From assembly GCF_016428905.1 (NCBI RefSeq), contig NZ_JAELTQ010000004.1, positions 1 through 64,000 on the forward strand: a stretch of DNA of 64,000 nt, written 5' to 3'. This DNA comes from Dyella sp. ASV24 (GTDB lineage: Bacteria; Pseudomonadota; Gammaproteobacteria; Xanthomonadales; Rhodanobacteraceae). The position numbers were made by a program, and so were the translations under genes. The notes under the pieces were generated by a model. The model did not search any database. It worked only from the letters and a program-made list of their open reading frames with translations, and was not told where the DNA came from. Shown here one piece after another: positions 63,864-64,000 of the stretch (position 1 is the first letter of the stretch; the number at the start of each line of letters is the position of its first letter).

Positions 63864-63936
63864 GGGTTCCGCCTAGGATGAAGGTGCATGCCAACCGGGC
63901 GGGGTCCACCAATCCACCCTGCCCGGGGATCCGCCC

Positions 63937-63964
63937 AATATAGGGTCGTTCAGCCAAGCATCAA
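63937..63964 (-). promoter_or_regulatory. Sigma-70-type promoter for the EF-G paralogue
   Basis: On the minus strand TTGATG (63964-63959) is followed after 16 bp by TATATT (63942-63937), four and five of six matches to consensus. It lies about 75 bp upstream of the EF-G start. Confidence 0.55.
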
Positions 63965-64000
63965 TGTCGCGTGAAGTCGTTTGAAATCATTGACTAATGC

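Noticed and set aside
1-64000. CRISPR arrays, insertion sequences, prophage genes, tRNA or rRNA genes
   Set aside because: I saw no regularly spaced direct repeats, no transposase or integrase, and no stretch with tRNA or rRNA features on reading the window.

Overview
The window is GC-rich, densely coded bacterial chromosome. The gene set (ImuA/ImuB/DnaE2 mutagenesis cassette, AhpC/AhpF, AvFdI-type ferredoxin with its NADP reductase, NnrS, hopanoid genes, stand-alone EF-G paralogue) suggests a gammaproteobacterium close to the Xanthomonadales, most likely Rhodanobacteraceae (Dyella/Frateuria/Luteibacter-like). That placement is inference from gene content; there is no rRNA or tRNA here to test it.

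Layout. 1-8.1 kb: the end of a PAP2 acid phosphatase, a LysR regulator divergent from a secreted heme-binding-type protein, a HAD phosphatase, an AlkB-type dioxygenase, a GIY-YIG-like protein, a tyrosine phosphatase, an MGDG-synthase-like glycosyltransferase coupled to a membrane protein, and two small cell-envelope genes. 8.3-12.3 kb: NnrS, a group III truncated hemoglobin, a cytochrome c-FTR1 iron permease fusion and ferredoxin FdxA, a block themed on NO, heme and iron. 12.4-18.1 kb: the SOS mutagenesis operon (S24 repressor/UmuD-like, imuA, imuB, dnaE2) behind a perfect inverted repeat.

18.2-42.4 kb is the centre of the window: a nearly complete hopanoid factory. On the minus strand lie idi-hpnH-hpnB, hpnA and the precursor operon dxs-ispH-dxr-ispA. 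On the plus strand lie hpnI-hpnJ-hpnK-hpnL plus an unnamed ferritin-like diiron protein, then squalene synthase-shc-hpnG-hpnN, followed by copC-copD. Together these can take pyruvate/G3P-derived isoprenoids to FPP (dxs, dxr, ispH, idi, ispA), FPP to squalene in one enzyme, squalene to hopene (Shc), extend the hopene side chain (HpnH, HpnG), decorate it (HpnI, HpnK, HpnJ) and move the product to the outer membrane (HpnN). hpnC/D/E, hpnO and hpnP are not in the window.

42.5-50.7 kb holds redox and stress genes: ferredoxin-NADP reductase, ahpC-ahpF, a thioredoxin-TPR protein, a small basic coiled-coil protein under a 26-bp perfect palindrome, an Asp/Asn beta-hydroxylase-like protein, Dps and a DUF1275 protein. 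50.8-61.7 kb is an accessory region: an outer-membrane porin of the alginate-export type, a minus-strand run of small-molecule enzymes (VOC, DoxX, amidohydrolase, XapX, isochorismatase-like, chloroperoxidase-like) and a divergent NarL-type regulator / beta-propeller sensor kinase pair. The window ends with an EF-G paralogue and its promoter.

The best candidates for new biology are the diiron ferritin-like protein inside the hopanoid cluster, the small basic protein with its palindromic operator, the inverted repeats lying on the start regions of the FTR1 fusion and of the SOS repressor gene, and the enzyme run beside the propeller kinase. No CRISPR array, insertion sequence, prophage, tRNA or rRNA was recognised.
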